From the IMG/VR virus record IMGVR_UViG_3300048837_002321, positions 1-36,654 of that record: 36,654 nucleotides of DNA, one strand, 5' to 3'. The position numbers and the translations under genes were made by a program. Below the pieces are notes generated by a model that saw nothing but the letters and a program-made list of their open reading frames with translations, was not told where the DNA came from and searched no databases. Below, piece after piece: positions 15,012-22,117 of the stretch. The stretch comes from a virus. Every line of letters starts with the position of its first letter. Within the stretch, counting starts at the first letter, position 1.

Positions 15012-16478
15012 ATGCCTCTTCCCTGGATGGCGGCAAAGATCCTGCTGCGTCCGGTGGCGGAGCTGCGCCCGCATGCCGGCAACGCCCGCGTCCACAGCGC
15101 CGAGCAGTTGGAGCAGATCAAGGCCAGCATGCTGGCCTTCGGCTTCACCAACCCGCTGCTGGTGGACGAGGCGGGCGTGCTAATCGCCGGTCACGGCCGG
15201 CTGGAGGCTGCAACGGCGCTCGGCATGGCCAAGGTGCCGGTGATCGTGCTGCGGCATTTATCCGCGGCGCAGAAGGAGGCGCTGCGGCTCGCCGACAATC
15301 GGATCGCGGAGAGCGCGACCTGGGACCAGGCGCTGCTGCGTGATGCGCTGGCCGCTGTGCAGGCGGCGCCGGACATCGACCTCGGCGCGCTCGGCTTCTC
15401 GGCGGATGAGCTCGCGGACATCCTCGCGGCGGCTGGAGATGCCGTGTCCGACGGCGACGCGCCCGAGGCTCTGTCCGCGGATCCCACCGAGGGGGACGGC
15501 GCGACTGGCGCGGCGGATGCGGAGGAGACGGCGGAGGATCCCGCCGATGCCGATCCGGAGCCGCCGCGCCAGGCCGTCACCCGTCCTGGCGACCTCTGGC
15601 TGCTGGGTGAGCATCGCCTGCTCTGCGGCGACAGCACCGACGCCGCCGACGTGGCGCGCGTGATGGGACAGGACCGCGCCGCGCTCCTGTTTACCTCCCC
15701 GCCCTATGGGAATCAGCGCGACTACACCACCGGCGGCGTCACGGATTGGGATGCCCTGATGCAGGGCGTGTTCCAGTATCTCGACGCGGCCATGCAGCCG
15801 GAAGGCCAGGTGCTGGTCAATCTCGGCCTGATCCACCGCGACAGCGAATGGATCCCGTATTGGTCAGGCTGGCTGGACTGGATGCGCGCACGCGGCTGGC
15901 GGCGCTTCGGGCTGTACACCTGGGATCAGGGACCCGGCCTGCCCGGCGATTGGAACGGCCGCCTCGCGCCGGCCTACGAGTTCGTCTTCCACTTCAACCG
16001 CCAGGCCCGGCAGGCGAACAAGATCGTGCCCTGCAAATGGGCTGGCACGCCGAACAAGGGCAGTGGGCTCCGCGCCGCCGATGGAACCATCTCGGAATAC
16101 CAGCATGCCGGCCTGCCGGTGCAGGATTTCCGGATCCCCGACAACGTGCTGCGCCTGACCCGCCACAAAGGCCGCGGCATCGAGACCGAGCACCCTGCCG
16201 TGTTCCCGGTGGTGCTACCCGAGTTCCTGATGCGGACCTACACGGATGAGGGCGAGGTCGTGTTCGAACCGTTCGGCGGATCCGGCACCACGATCCTGGC
16301 CGGCCAGCGCACCGGCCGTCGCGTGCGCGCGATCGAGCTGGCACCCGCCTATGTCGACCTGGCGATCGCCCGTTGGCGCATGCTGCATCCCGACCTGCCG
16401 GTAACGCTGGCGGACGATGGCCGCGATTATGACGCCGTGGTCGCGGCAAGGCAGGAGGTCACCGCCGATGCAGCCTGA
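15012..16478 (+). CDS. ParB-like domain fused to DNA methyltransferase (SPPY type)
   Basis: 488-aa fusion. The N-terminal ParB/sulfiredoxin-like domain (about 8-110) carries NARVHSAEQLEQIKAS and LIAGHGRLEAA. An acidic linker (about 140-185) leads to the methyltransferase with motif IV TSPPYG and, further on, the cofactor-binding motif I FGGSGTT. Motif IV preceding motif I places it in the beta class. A TSPPY motif is usual for N4-cytosine enzymes but is also seen in some N6-adenine ones, so the methylated base is open. Starts at 15003 or 14937 are possible; upstream signals are weak. It overlaps the next methylase gene by 11 bases. Likely roles are protection of phage DNA from host restriction or epigenetic control. 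Confidence 0.87.
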   Translation: MPLPWMAAKILLRPVAELRPHAGNARVHSAEQLEQIKASMLAFGFTNPLLVDEAGVLIAGHGRLEAATALGMAKVPVIVLRHLSAAQKEALRLADNRIAESATWDQALLRDALAAVQAAPDIDLGALGFSADELADILAAAGDAVSDGDAPEALSADPTEGDGATGAADAEETAEDPADADPEPPRQAVTRPGDLWLLGEHRLLCGDSTDAADVARVMGQDRAALLFTSPPYGNQRDYTTGGVTDWDALMQGVFQYLDAAMQPEGQVLVNLGLIHRDSEWIPYWSGWLDWMRARGWRRFGLYTWDQGPGLPGDWNGRLAPAYEFVFHFNRQARQANKIVPCKWAGTPNKGSGLRAADGTISEYQHAGLPVQDFRIPDNVLRLTRHKGRGIETEHPAVFPVVLPEFLMRTYTDEGEVVFEPFGGSGTTILAGQRTGRRVRAIELAPAYVDLAIARWRMLHPDLPVTLADDGRDYDAVVAARQEVTADAA

Positions 16479-17715
16479 CCTCGTGGTGACCAGCCTGCCG
16501 CTGGCGTCGCTGGTCCCCTACGCCGAGAATGCCCGCACGCATTCGCTTTCTCAGGTGGCGCAGATCGCCGCCTCCATCGCTGAGTTTGGCTTCGTGAACC
16601 CGGTGCTGGTCGACGCCGAGGGCGTGCTGATCGCCGGCCACGGTCGCGTCATGGCCGCGAAGCAGCTCGGGTTCGCCTCCGTGCCGGTGCTGCGGCTCGG
16701 CCATCTCTCTCCCACGCAGGCCCGTGCGCTTCGCCTGGCCGACAACCAGATCGCGCTGAACTCCGGCTGGGACGAGGCGCTGCTCGCCGCCGAGATCGCG
16801 CGCATTCGCGACGAGGCGGTGGTCGACCTGGACGTGCTCGGCTTCTCCGGCATGGATCTCGACCGGCTGCTGGCCGCGGCCGATGCCGGTCTCGGCGATG
16901 ACGCCGACGAGGCGCCACCGCCGCCCGCGGTGCCCGTCACCAGGGCCGGCGACGTCTGGCGCTGCGGCGAGCACCGCCTGCTCTGCGGTGACGCGACGAA
17001 GTTGGCCGACGTGCAGCGCGCACTTGGCGCCGGTCACCTGGCCGACATGGGCTTCGTCGATCCGCCATATAATGTCGCTTATGAGGGCGGCACCGCGGCG
17101 AAGATGACCATCGCGAATGACGCGCTCGGCGGTGGCTTTCCCGAGTTCTTGCGGCCGGCGCTGGCCAACCTGCTCTCGGTCACTAAGGGCGCCTGCTACG
17201 TCTGCATGTCCTCCTCCGAATGGCCGACGCTGCATCGCGTCTGGCAGGAGGCGGGCGGGAAGTGGTCGAGCACGATCATCTGGGCGAAGAACACCTTCGC
17301 TCTTGGCCGCGCCGACTACCACCAGCAATTCGAGGCCATGCTCTACGGCTGGAAGGCCGGCGCGCAGCACTACTGGTGCGGCGCGCGTGACCAGGGAAAC
17401 GTCTGGCACTTCGACAAGCCGGCGCGCAACGACCTGCATCCCACGATGAAGCCGGTGGCGCTGGTCGAGCGCGCCATTCGCAACAGCAGCAAGCCGCGCG
17501 ACACGGTGCTCGACTGCTTCGGTGGCTCTGGCACCACCATGATCGCGGCGGAGCGAATAGGGCGGCGCGCCGCGCTGCTGGAGATCGACCCCGCCTATGC
17601 CGATGTCATCGTCCGGCGCTGGCAGGAGACGACCGGCGAAGCCGCCGTGCTGGAGGGCGATGATCGCATTTTCGCCGATGTCGCCGCCGCGCGCGGCGCA
17701 ATTACAATGGCGTAG
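16468..17715 (+). CDS. ParB-like domain fused to DNA methyltransferase (DPPY type)
   Basis: 415-aa fusion with the same design as the previous gene. The ParB-like domain (about 5-100) has NARTHSLSQVAQIAAS and LIAGHGRVMAA, then a shorter linker, then a beta-class methyltransferase with motif IV DPPYN and motif I FGGSGTT. DPPY is typical of N6-adenine methyltransferases. The HPTMKPVALVERAI segment before motif I is typical of this class. The start at 16468 has aggaggt 8 bases upstream and overlaps the previous stop by 11 bases. The two ParB domains share the core IAGHGR and LADNxIA, which suggests an old duplication followed by change of methylase domain. Confidence 0.9.
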   Translation: MQPDLVVTSLPLASLVPYAENARTHSLSQVAQIAASIAEFGFVNPVLVDAEGVLIAGHGRVMAAKQLGFASVPVLRLGHLSPTQARALRLADNQIALNSGWDEALLAAEIARIRDEAVVDLDVLGFSGMDLDRLLAAADAGLGDDADEAPPPPAVPVTRAGDVWRCGEHRLLCGDATKLADVQRALGAGHLADMGFVDPPYNVAYEGGTAAKMTIANDALGGGFPEFLRPALANLLSVTKGACYVCMSSSEWPTLHRVWQEAGGKWSSTIIWAKNTFALGRADYHQQFEAMLYGWKAGAQHYWCGARDQGNVWHFDKPARNDLHPTMKPVALVERAIRNSSKPRDTVLDCFGGSGTTMIAAERIGRRAALLEIDPAYADVIVRRWQETTGEAAVLEGDDRIFADVAAARGAITMA

Positions 17716-17766
17716 GTGACTGGAACCGCCACAGCCCAAAGGTCGCGTCCCAGGAAAGGCACAGCG

Positions 17767-18543
17767 CTATACGGGCACCCAGATCGAATCATCGGGTTGT
17801 TGCGCATTGCCATATGGTCGCCGACCTCCGGGCGGCAGGCTGGCCACCCAGGCGGCCATAAACGCGTCGAGGCGATCGTGCCGGCTGCCGGACACCGATC
17901 CTTTCAGCCGCTGTTCCAACCGGCCAGGATCCCAGCCGGTGCGAGCAGCGACCGCAGCGAGTTGGGCTCGATAGCCCTGTTCCGTCGATTTGTGCTCACA
18001 TGACGGGAGAAGGGCCCGGACGATCGCAAATGGGTAGACTTCAATGACCTCCGCTGCGCTTTCCTCTCGCAGACTGGCGAACAGCTCGAAGCCAAACATC
18101 ATCCAGATCTTGTTCGCGTGCGGGAGCCTGGCCAACGCGCCATCTGCATCGAGATGACGAATGCAGGTCTCGCGGATGCCGGCCCAATCGGGTTCTGCAG
18201 GTGTCCGGAAGGACGATAAGCCGCAGCGCCCAAGCTCAGCCTCGGATACACGAGCGCCTGCCTTCGGAGGTGCCGCGGGGGCATCGATGGCAATGCGTTG
18301 AATGCACCACCCCATCTCACGAGCGATCTGAGCAATTGCTCGTGCAACGTCACGCGCGGCATCCCGGAAAGGCGCGACTTCCGTGATCTCTCGATTGCCT
18401 CTGCCGCGCGGGATAAGGCGCAGCAGGGGCCATCGGATCTCCAGCGGCTCGATCTTGCTTCCGAGTGTCACTGCGCAGATGGGAAGTCTCTTGTTGCTTG
18501 CGCAGGCCACATCGATGCCGAGGTAGATCGGGGTTGCTGACAC
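17767..18543 (-). CDS. DUF429 family protein (RNase H-fold, predicted nuclease)
   Basis: 258-aa protein starting with GTG at 18543, preceded by agga. It shows the DUF429 pattern: GIDVA near the N-terminus, IAIDAPAAPP in the second strand, a FRTPAEPDW segment, WMMFGFELF, VIEVYPFAIV and a C-terminal HDRLDAFMAAWVASL. Acidic residues in the first strand (GIDV), the second (AIDAP) and the last helix (HDRLDAF) would form a metal site as in RNase H-like nucleases. No activity is established for most members. It lies on the minus strand, tail to tail with the methylase pair, and looks like cargo with its own promoter. Confidence 0.82.
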   Translation of the reverse strand: MSATPIYLGIDVACASNKRLPICAVTLGSKIEPLEIRWPLLRLIPRGRGNREITEVAPFRDAARDVARAIAQIAREMGWCIQRIAIDAPAAPPKAGARVSEAELGRCGLSSFRTPAEPDWAGIRETCIRHLDADGALARLPHANKIWMMFGFELFASLREESAAEVIEVYPFAIVRALLPSCEHKSTEQGYRAQLAAVAARTGWDPGRLEQRLKGSVSGSRHDRLDAFMAAWVASLPPGGRRPYGNAQQPDDSIWVPV

Positions 18544-18774
18544 GGAAGTTCCTAGCAGGATTCGCGTGAGGCTAGACTGCCCGTCGCCATGAAGCGATGT
18601 GCCAGTTCGAGACGTTCACGGGCATCCAGTCGGGCAGGGCTGCTGATCATAATGTGATCCAGTCCGCCGAATCAGAGCAATTTCGCGACGCTGCATATTC
18701 CTTGGCTCATGCGCGGCACAGCGCGAATGGTCCGTCACACGCGGAGGATGCCCTGCACCACGACGGAGACGACC
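18544..18774. promoter_or_regulatory. Divergent intergenic region with small inverted repeat
   Basis: 231 bases between the divergently read DUF429 gene and the 78-aa gene. It contains GATCA (18645-18649) and TGATC (18655-18659) around a 5-base AT-rich spacer, a possible protein-binding site. No promoter boxes close to consensus could be named. Confidence 0.4.
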
Positions 18775-19011
18775 ATGACCGACCGCGAAGCCCTCGCCGC
18801 CCGCAACCAGGAAAACAGCCTGGCCGCCTTCCTGGCGAAGAAGGCCGAGTTCGACGCCCTCCTGGCCGAACTCCAGCAGGCCAGCGAGGACCATTTCGGC
18901 GCGGATCCAGAGACGGTGCTTTGGGGCGAAGCAGCCTGGCTTTCCGACGCAACCGCGAAGCTGAAGGACATCGCGGACCAGCATTTCCGCCGCGGCGAAT
19001 ACGCAGCCTGA
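18775..19011 (+). CDS. Small conserved hypothetical protein upstream of DUF3489
   Basis: 78-aa acidic protein, mostly helical: ENSLAAFLAKKAEFDALLAELQQASEDHFG, then VLWGEAAWLSDATAKLKDIADQHF. Short proteins with this pattern commonly precede a DUF3489 gene, as here. The start at 18775 follows cggagacg with good spacing; the frame is open further upstream without a ribosome-binding site. The 75-base gap to the next gene contains its ggag. The helix pattern may indicate a small coiled-coil partner of a DNA-binding protein, but function is unknown. Confidence 0.8.
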   Translation: MTDREALAARNQENSLAAFLAKKAEFDALLAELQQASEDHFGADPETVLWGEAAWLSDATAKLKDIADQHFRRGEYAA

Positions 19012-19085
19012 CGCGGGCCACTTCCGCACCGCCCCGACCGGCAGTAGGGGCCGATGACCGGCACCCGGAACCGGAGACCACCACG

Positions 19086-19940
19086 ATGACCAAGCTTTCC
19101 GACAGCCAGCGCGTGATCCTGAGCGCCGCCGCGCAGCACGAGATGGGCCTCGCCCGCGCGCCGAAGACCCTGCCGGCCGCAGCGCGCAACGCGGTGTTCC
19201 GCAGCCTGATCAAGAACAACCTGCTCACCGAGATCAACGCGCCGCGCGAGCATGTCGGGCTCGGCTGGCGCCAGGACGAGGATGGGACCTGGATCGTGGC
19301 ACGCATCACCGATGAGGGGCTGCGCGCCATCGGCATCGAGCCGAATGAGGGCGACGCGGTGGCCGGCGAGCCCGACTGCTCGGGCATCGAGGGCAGCGTG
19401 CCCGGCACCGCGCCCACGGTGGCGGAGCCCCCGGCGCCGCTGGGTGAGGACGCCGCAGCGCCCGAAGCCGCCCAGGGCGCGCCCCTGGCGGAGGAGATCG
19501 CCCTGCTCGACCAGGCTCTCGCCGCACGCGCAGCCACGCCGCGGACCAGCCTGCGCGATGCTGCCGCGGCGGTGCTCGCCGCCTGGGATGACGAGGCCAA
19601 CCGGGAGGGCGACATGATCGGCGCCCTGGACGCGCCGATGGAAGCCCTGCGCACGCTGCTCGCCGGCAAGCCCGCCCGCGTCGCGCGCGAGCCCGGCGCG
19701 CCGCGCAAGCCGCGCGAGGGCACGAAGCAGGAGCAGGTGCTGGCCATGCTGCGCCGGCCCGAGGGCGCCACGGTCGCGCAGATCGCCGAGGCCACGGGCT
19801 GGGCACAGCACACGGTCCGCGGCTTCTTTGCCGGCCTGAAGAAGAAGGGCCACGCGGTCGAGGTGAAGTCGCGGGAGCGGATGGTCGGGCCGAACAAGAC
19901 CGGCGCGAAGGGATCCTTCACGATCTACAAGGTTGCTTAG
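19086..19940 (+). CDS. DUF3489 domain-containing protein (winged-helix-like)
   Basis: 284-aa protein. The N-terminal part (1-90) starts TKLSDSQRVILSAAAQ and contains a TDEGLRAIG helix. The middle (about 95-200) is an acidic Ala/Pro linker with a short helix. The C-terminal DUF3489 domain (about 215-284) is a winged-helix-like DNA-binding module: GTKQEQVLAMLRRPEGATVAQIAEATGW, HTVRGFFAGLKKKG and a closing beta hairpin. This family is usually found next to DUF2924 and a serine recombinase; here it is about 17 kb away from them. The start at 19086 follows ggagacc. It probably regulates or assists recombination, which is inference. Confidence 0.87.
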   Translation: MTKLSDSQRVILSAAAQHEMGLARAPKTLPAAARNAVFRSLIKNNLLTEINAPREHVGLGWRQDEDGTWIVARITDEGLRAIGIEPNEGDAVAGEPDCSGIEGSVPGTAPTVAEPPAPLGEDAAAPEAAQGAPLAEEIALLDQALAARAATPRTSLRDAAAAVLAAWDDEANREGDMIGALDAPMEALRTLLAGKPARVAREPGAPRKPREGTKQEQVLAMLRRPEGATVAQIAEATGWAQHTVRGFFAGLKKKGHAVEVKSRERMVGPNKTGAKGSFTIYKVA

Positions 19941-19971
19941 TAGCGTCTCGGACATCCTGATATCGAATGCA

Positions 19972-19999
19972 TGCGCCAGGAAGAATGCTTCCTGGCGCA
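19972..19999. terminator. Perfect 12-bp-stem hairpin between convergent genes
   Basis: Arms 19972-19983 and 19988-19999 are exact reverse complements around an AATG loop. It sits between the convergent DUF3489 and TPR genes, so it can serve both strands. No T-run follows on the plus strand. Confidence 0.65.
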
Positions 20000-20048
20000 C
20001 CCGTGTTCCGGCCAATGACGAGAGCAGGACAGGGCGCCCCGCTGCGGG

Positions 20049-21353
20049 TCAGTGCAAGGCTTCCACGCCAGCTACCGGAACTCCCCTCGGCCCGGGTCGG
20101 CGAGCAGCCACCAGTCGGCGTGCATCTTCTGGCCGACCTGATTCGAGGTAGGCCTTCAGCAGCGTGAACTCGAGCAGGTCGAGTTGAGCGCGGCTACCCG
20201 AGATTCGCTCGCGCTCCGGCAGCACCGGCTGAAGCGCGGCGATGGCGGTGGCGTAGTCTTTGCGCTCGAAGGCTGCCACGCCACGGGCGACCGCGGCCAT
20301 TCCGGGTCCTGCCGGATATCGCCCGACCGATGCTAGGTCCAAGAGTTCCTGGGCACGTGCCTCCGCCGCGTCGGCGTCGCCCGCGACCGCATCCGTCAGT
20401 GCGACGTGCCAGTCTGCATACGCCATGCCTGGACGCGGAAAGGCCTGGTGCGCGAACTCATGCACTGCCCGCCAACGAGCCTCGTCTCGCGGATGCCCTG
20501 CCAGCTCTACCCGCCAGAGATAGGATGCCGCGTCCATGAGCTTGACGACTTTCGGTCCGGGATAGTCCTCCGCAGCGAAAGCATCCTCGAAAAGCCCAAA
20601 GCCCTCCGTCACGCGGCCCTCGCCGAGAAGCGCAAGGGCAAGGTGCCAACTGAGGTGGCCACGGAATGCCCCGTTCCGCGGATACCCAGACAGCCATTTG
20701 CGAAGGAAAGCGATGGAAGCTTCCGGCTCGCCTGTCTCATACTGGAGATGCGCCATCGAGTGCGCAGCGAAGGCGTTGCGCGGCTCCATGGCCAGGGAGC
20801 GCTCGATGCGTCTGCGTGCTTCGCTCCAATGGCCGAGCTCCGACAGTGCGATGGCGTAGTGGCTGTCCAGCCACCAGTCACCCTCGTAGTGCGGCGCGAG
20901 GGAAGCTAGGAAGTCCAGCTGGTCTTGCTCCCGGCCCAAGCGCCCGGACGTGCCGATCAAGCCGGTCTGGTTGGCCGCGGTACTCGCAACGACTGCATCG
21001 CGCGGCCAGTGCATGACGTGAGCGCGAACCGCGGTCAACGCGTCAGCCGGTCGCCCGTTGACCAGGTGTACAAAGACCCCAGCGTGACTTTTCTCGCGCA
21101 GCGTCTGACAGGTTGCAAGTTCTTCGGCTCGCGCAGCGGCCGCCTGCGCGCCGGGCACGTCACCGATTAGTTGAAGCACACGCGCCCGCGCCGCGTGCGC
21201 CAACGCGAAGTGCGGATCATTCTCGATGGCGTGGTCAAAGTCGGCGAGTGCGCCTGGATAGAGCGTGAGGAGGCGGTGGCAACCTTCGACATAGAACTCG
21301 CGAGCTGTCTTCGACGCGGTGGATATGGGAAGCCCGTAGCGGTCCCTCATCAT
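20049..21353 (-). CDS. Tetratricopeptide-repeat protein, TTC38-like
   Basis: 434-aa protein built of helical repeats. TPR-like units are seen at ALADFDHAIENDPHFALAHAARARVLQL, ELGHWSEARRRIERSLAMEPRNAFAAHSMAHL and ALALLGEGRVTEGFGLFEDAF, among others. The layout of an N-terminal FYVEGCHRLLTLYPGALADFD-type segment followed by REKSHA resembles the TTC38 family, whose bacterial members have no well-defined role. No signal peptide is seen, so it is probably cytoplasmic. The start at 21353 has ggagga 6-8 bases upstream; a longer frame to 21512 lacks one. It is not a phage structural gene and lies against the surrounding orientation, so it looks like cargo or a host gene picked up by the phage. Confidence 0.8.
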   Translation of the reverse strand: MMRDRYGLPISTASKTAREFYVEGCHRLLTLYPGALADFDHAIENDPHFALAHAARARVLQLIGDVPGAQAAAARAEELATCQTLREKSHAGVFVHLVNGRPADALTAVRAHVMHWPRDAVVASTAANQTGLIGTSGRLGREQDQLDFLASLAPHYEGDWWLDSHYAIALSELGHWSEARRRIERSLAMEPRNAFAAHSMAHLQYETGEPEASIAFLRKWLSGYPRNGAFRGHLSWHLALALLGEGRVTEGFGLFEDAFAAEDYPGPKVVKLMDAASYLWRVELAGHPRDEARWRAVHEFAHQAFPRPGMAYADWHVALTDAVAGDADAAEARAQELLDLASVGRYPAGPGMAAVARGVAAFERKDYATAIAALQPVLPERERISGSRAQLDLLEFTLLKAYLESGRPEDARRLVAARRPGPRGVPVAGVEALH

Positions 21354-21597
21354 GGCACGTCCTCCGTGCACGAGACCCGGGCGGCATGCCTCAGCGCGAC
21401 GCGCCCTATCTCCGCGCCGAATACTAGTCCAGCGGACTGCATAAGCACAGCGGAGATGGCGGTGTTGCGGCGCAACGTCGCCGCCCAGCATGCGTCGGCC
21501 CGCCGCCGTCACCGCCTTTAAAGCCGCCCGCCAGCACGCACTGCGCCCCCGCTAAGCAAGCGCGCAGTCCATCCTCGTGCGGCGGGAGGTCGCCGCC

Positions 21598-22113
21598 ATG
21601 CCGGAACTGACCGCCTCCACGCGCGAGGCCGCGCGCCGCCTTGGCGTCAGCGACACCGCCATCCACAAGGCCGAACGGGCCGGCCGGATTGCCCGCGAGC
21701 CGGACGGCCAGTGGGATATCGACAAGACCCGCCGCCGCCTGACCGAGACCGCCGACCTCGCCCGCTCGCCCCTGGCCAGCGGTGCCGGCGCGGACGGCAC
21801 GCCATTCGCGCGGCTGAAGGTCGCGCAGCTCGCCCTGAAGGTGGAGGCGCAGCGCCTCTCGCTGGACGAGACCAAGCGCCGCCTGCTCGACGTCACCGAG
21901 GCCAACGCCGCGCTCGACGAGATCGGCAGCACCATGCGCGACGCGCTGTTGAATTGGCCGGCTCGTGTCTCGGGGCTGATCGCGGCCGAGATCAGCGTCG
22001 ATCCGCACCTGCTGCAGACCATCCTGCAGGGCCACATCAACGACCTGCTGACGGAGGCGGCCGATCGCTTCGATCCAGCAGGCCTCGGAGGGGATCGGTC
22101 TCCGCAGCCGTGA
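21598..22113 (+). CDS. Terminase small subunit-like DNA-packaging protein
   Basis: 171-aa protein. The N-terminus (about 5-45) is a helix-turn-helix of the Nu1 type: TREAARRLGVSDTAIHKAERAG, then a wing with REPDGQWDID. The central part (about 75-110) is a long helix with ALKVEAQRLSLDETKRRLLD, and the C-terminal part is helical (AALDEIGSTMRDALLNWP, then LQTILQGHINDLL). This matches lambda gpNu1-like small terminases, which recognise the packaging site and recruit the large subunit. The start at 21598 follows gggaggt. It is the first gene of the late operon, and the large subunit starts 4 bases after its stop. Confidence 0.85.
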   Translation: MPELTASTREAARRLGVSDTAIHKAERAGRIAREPDGQWDIDKTRRRLTETADLARSPLASGAGADGTPFARLKVAQLALKVEAQRLSLDETKRRLLDVTEANAALDEIGSTMRDALLNWPARVSGLIAAEISVDPHLLQTILQGHINDLLTEAADRFDPAGLGGDRSPQP

Positions 22114-22117
22114 GCAT

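Noticed and set aside
21426-21438. AGTCC-AGC-GGACT inverted repeat upstream of the small terminase as a late operator.
   Set aside because: Arms are only 5 bases and no promoter elements could be placed beside it; such repeats arise often by chance.
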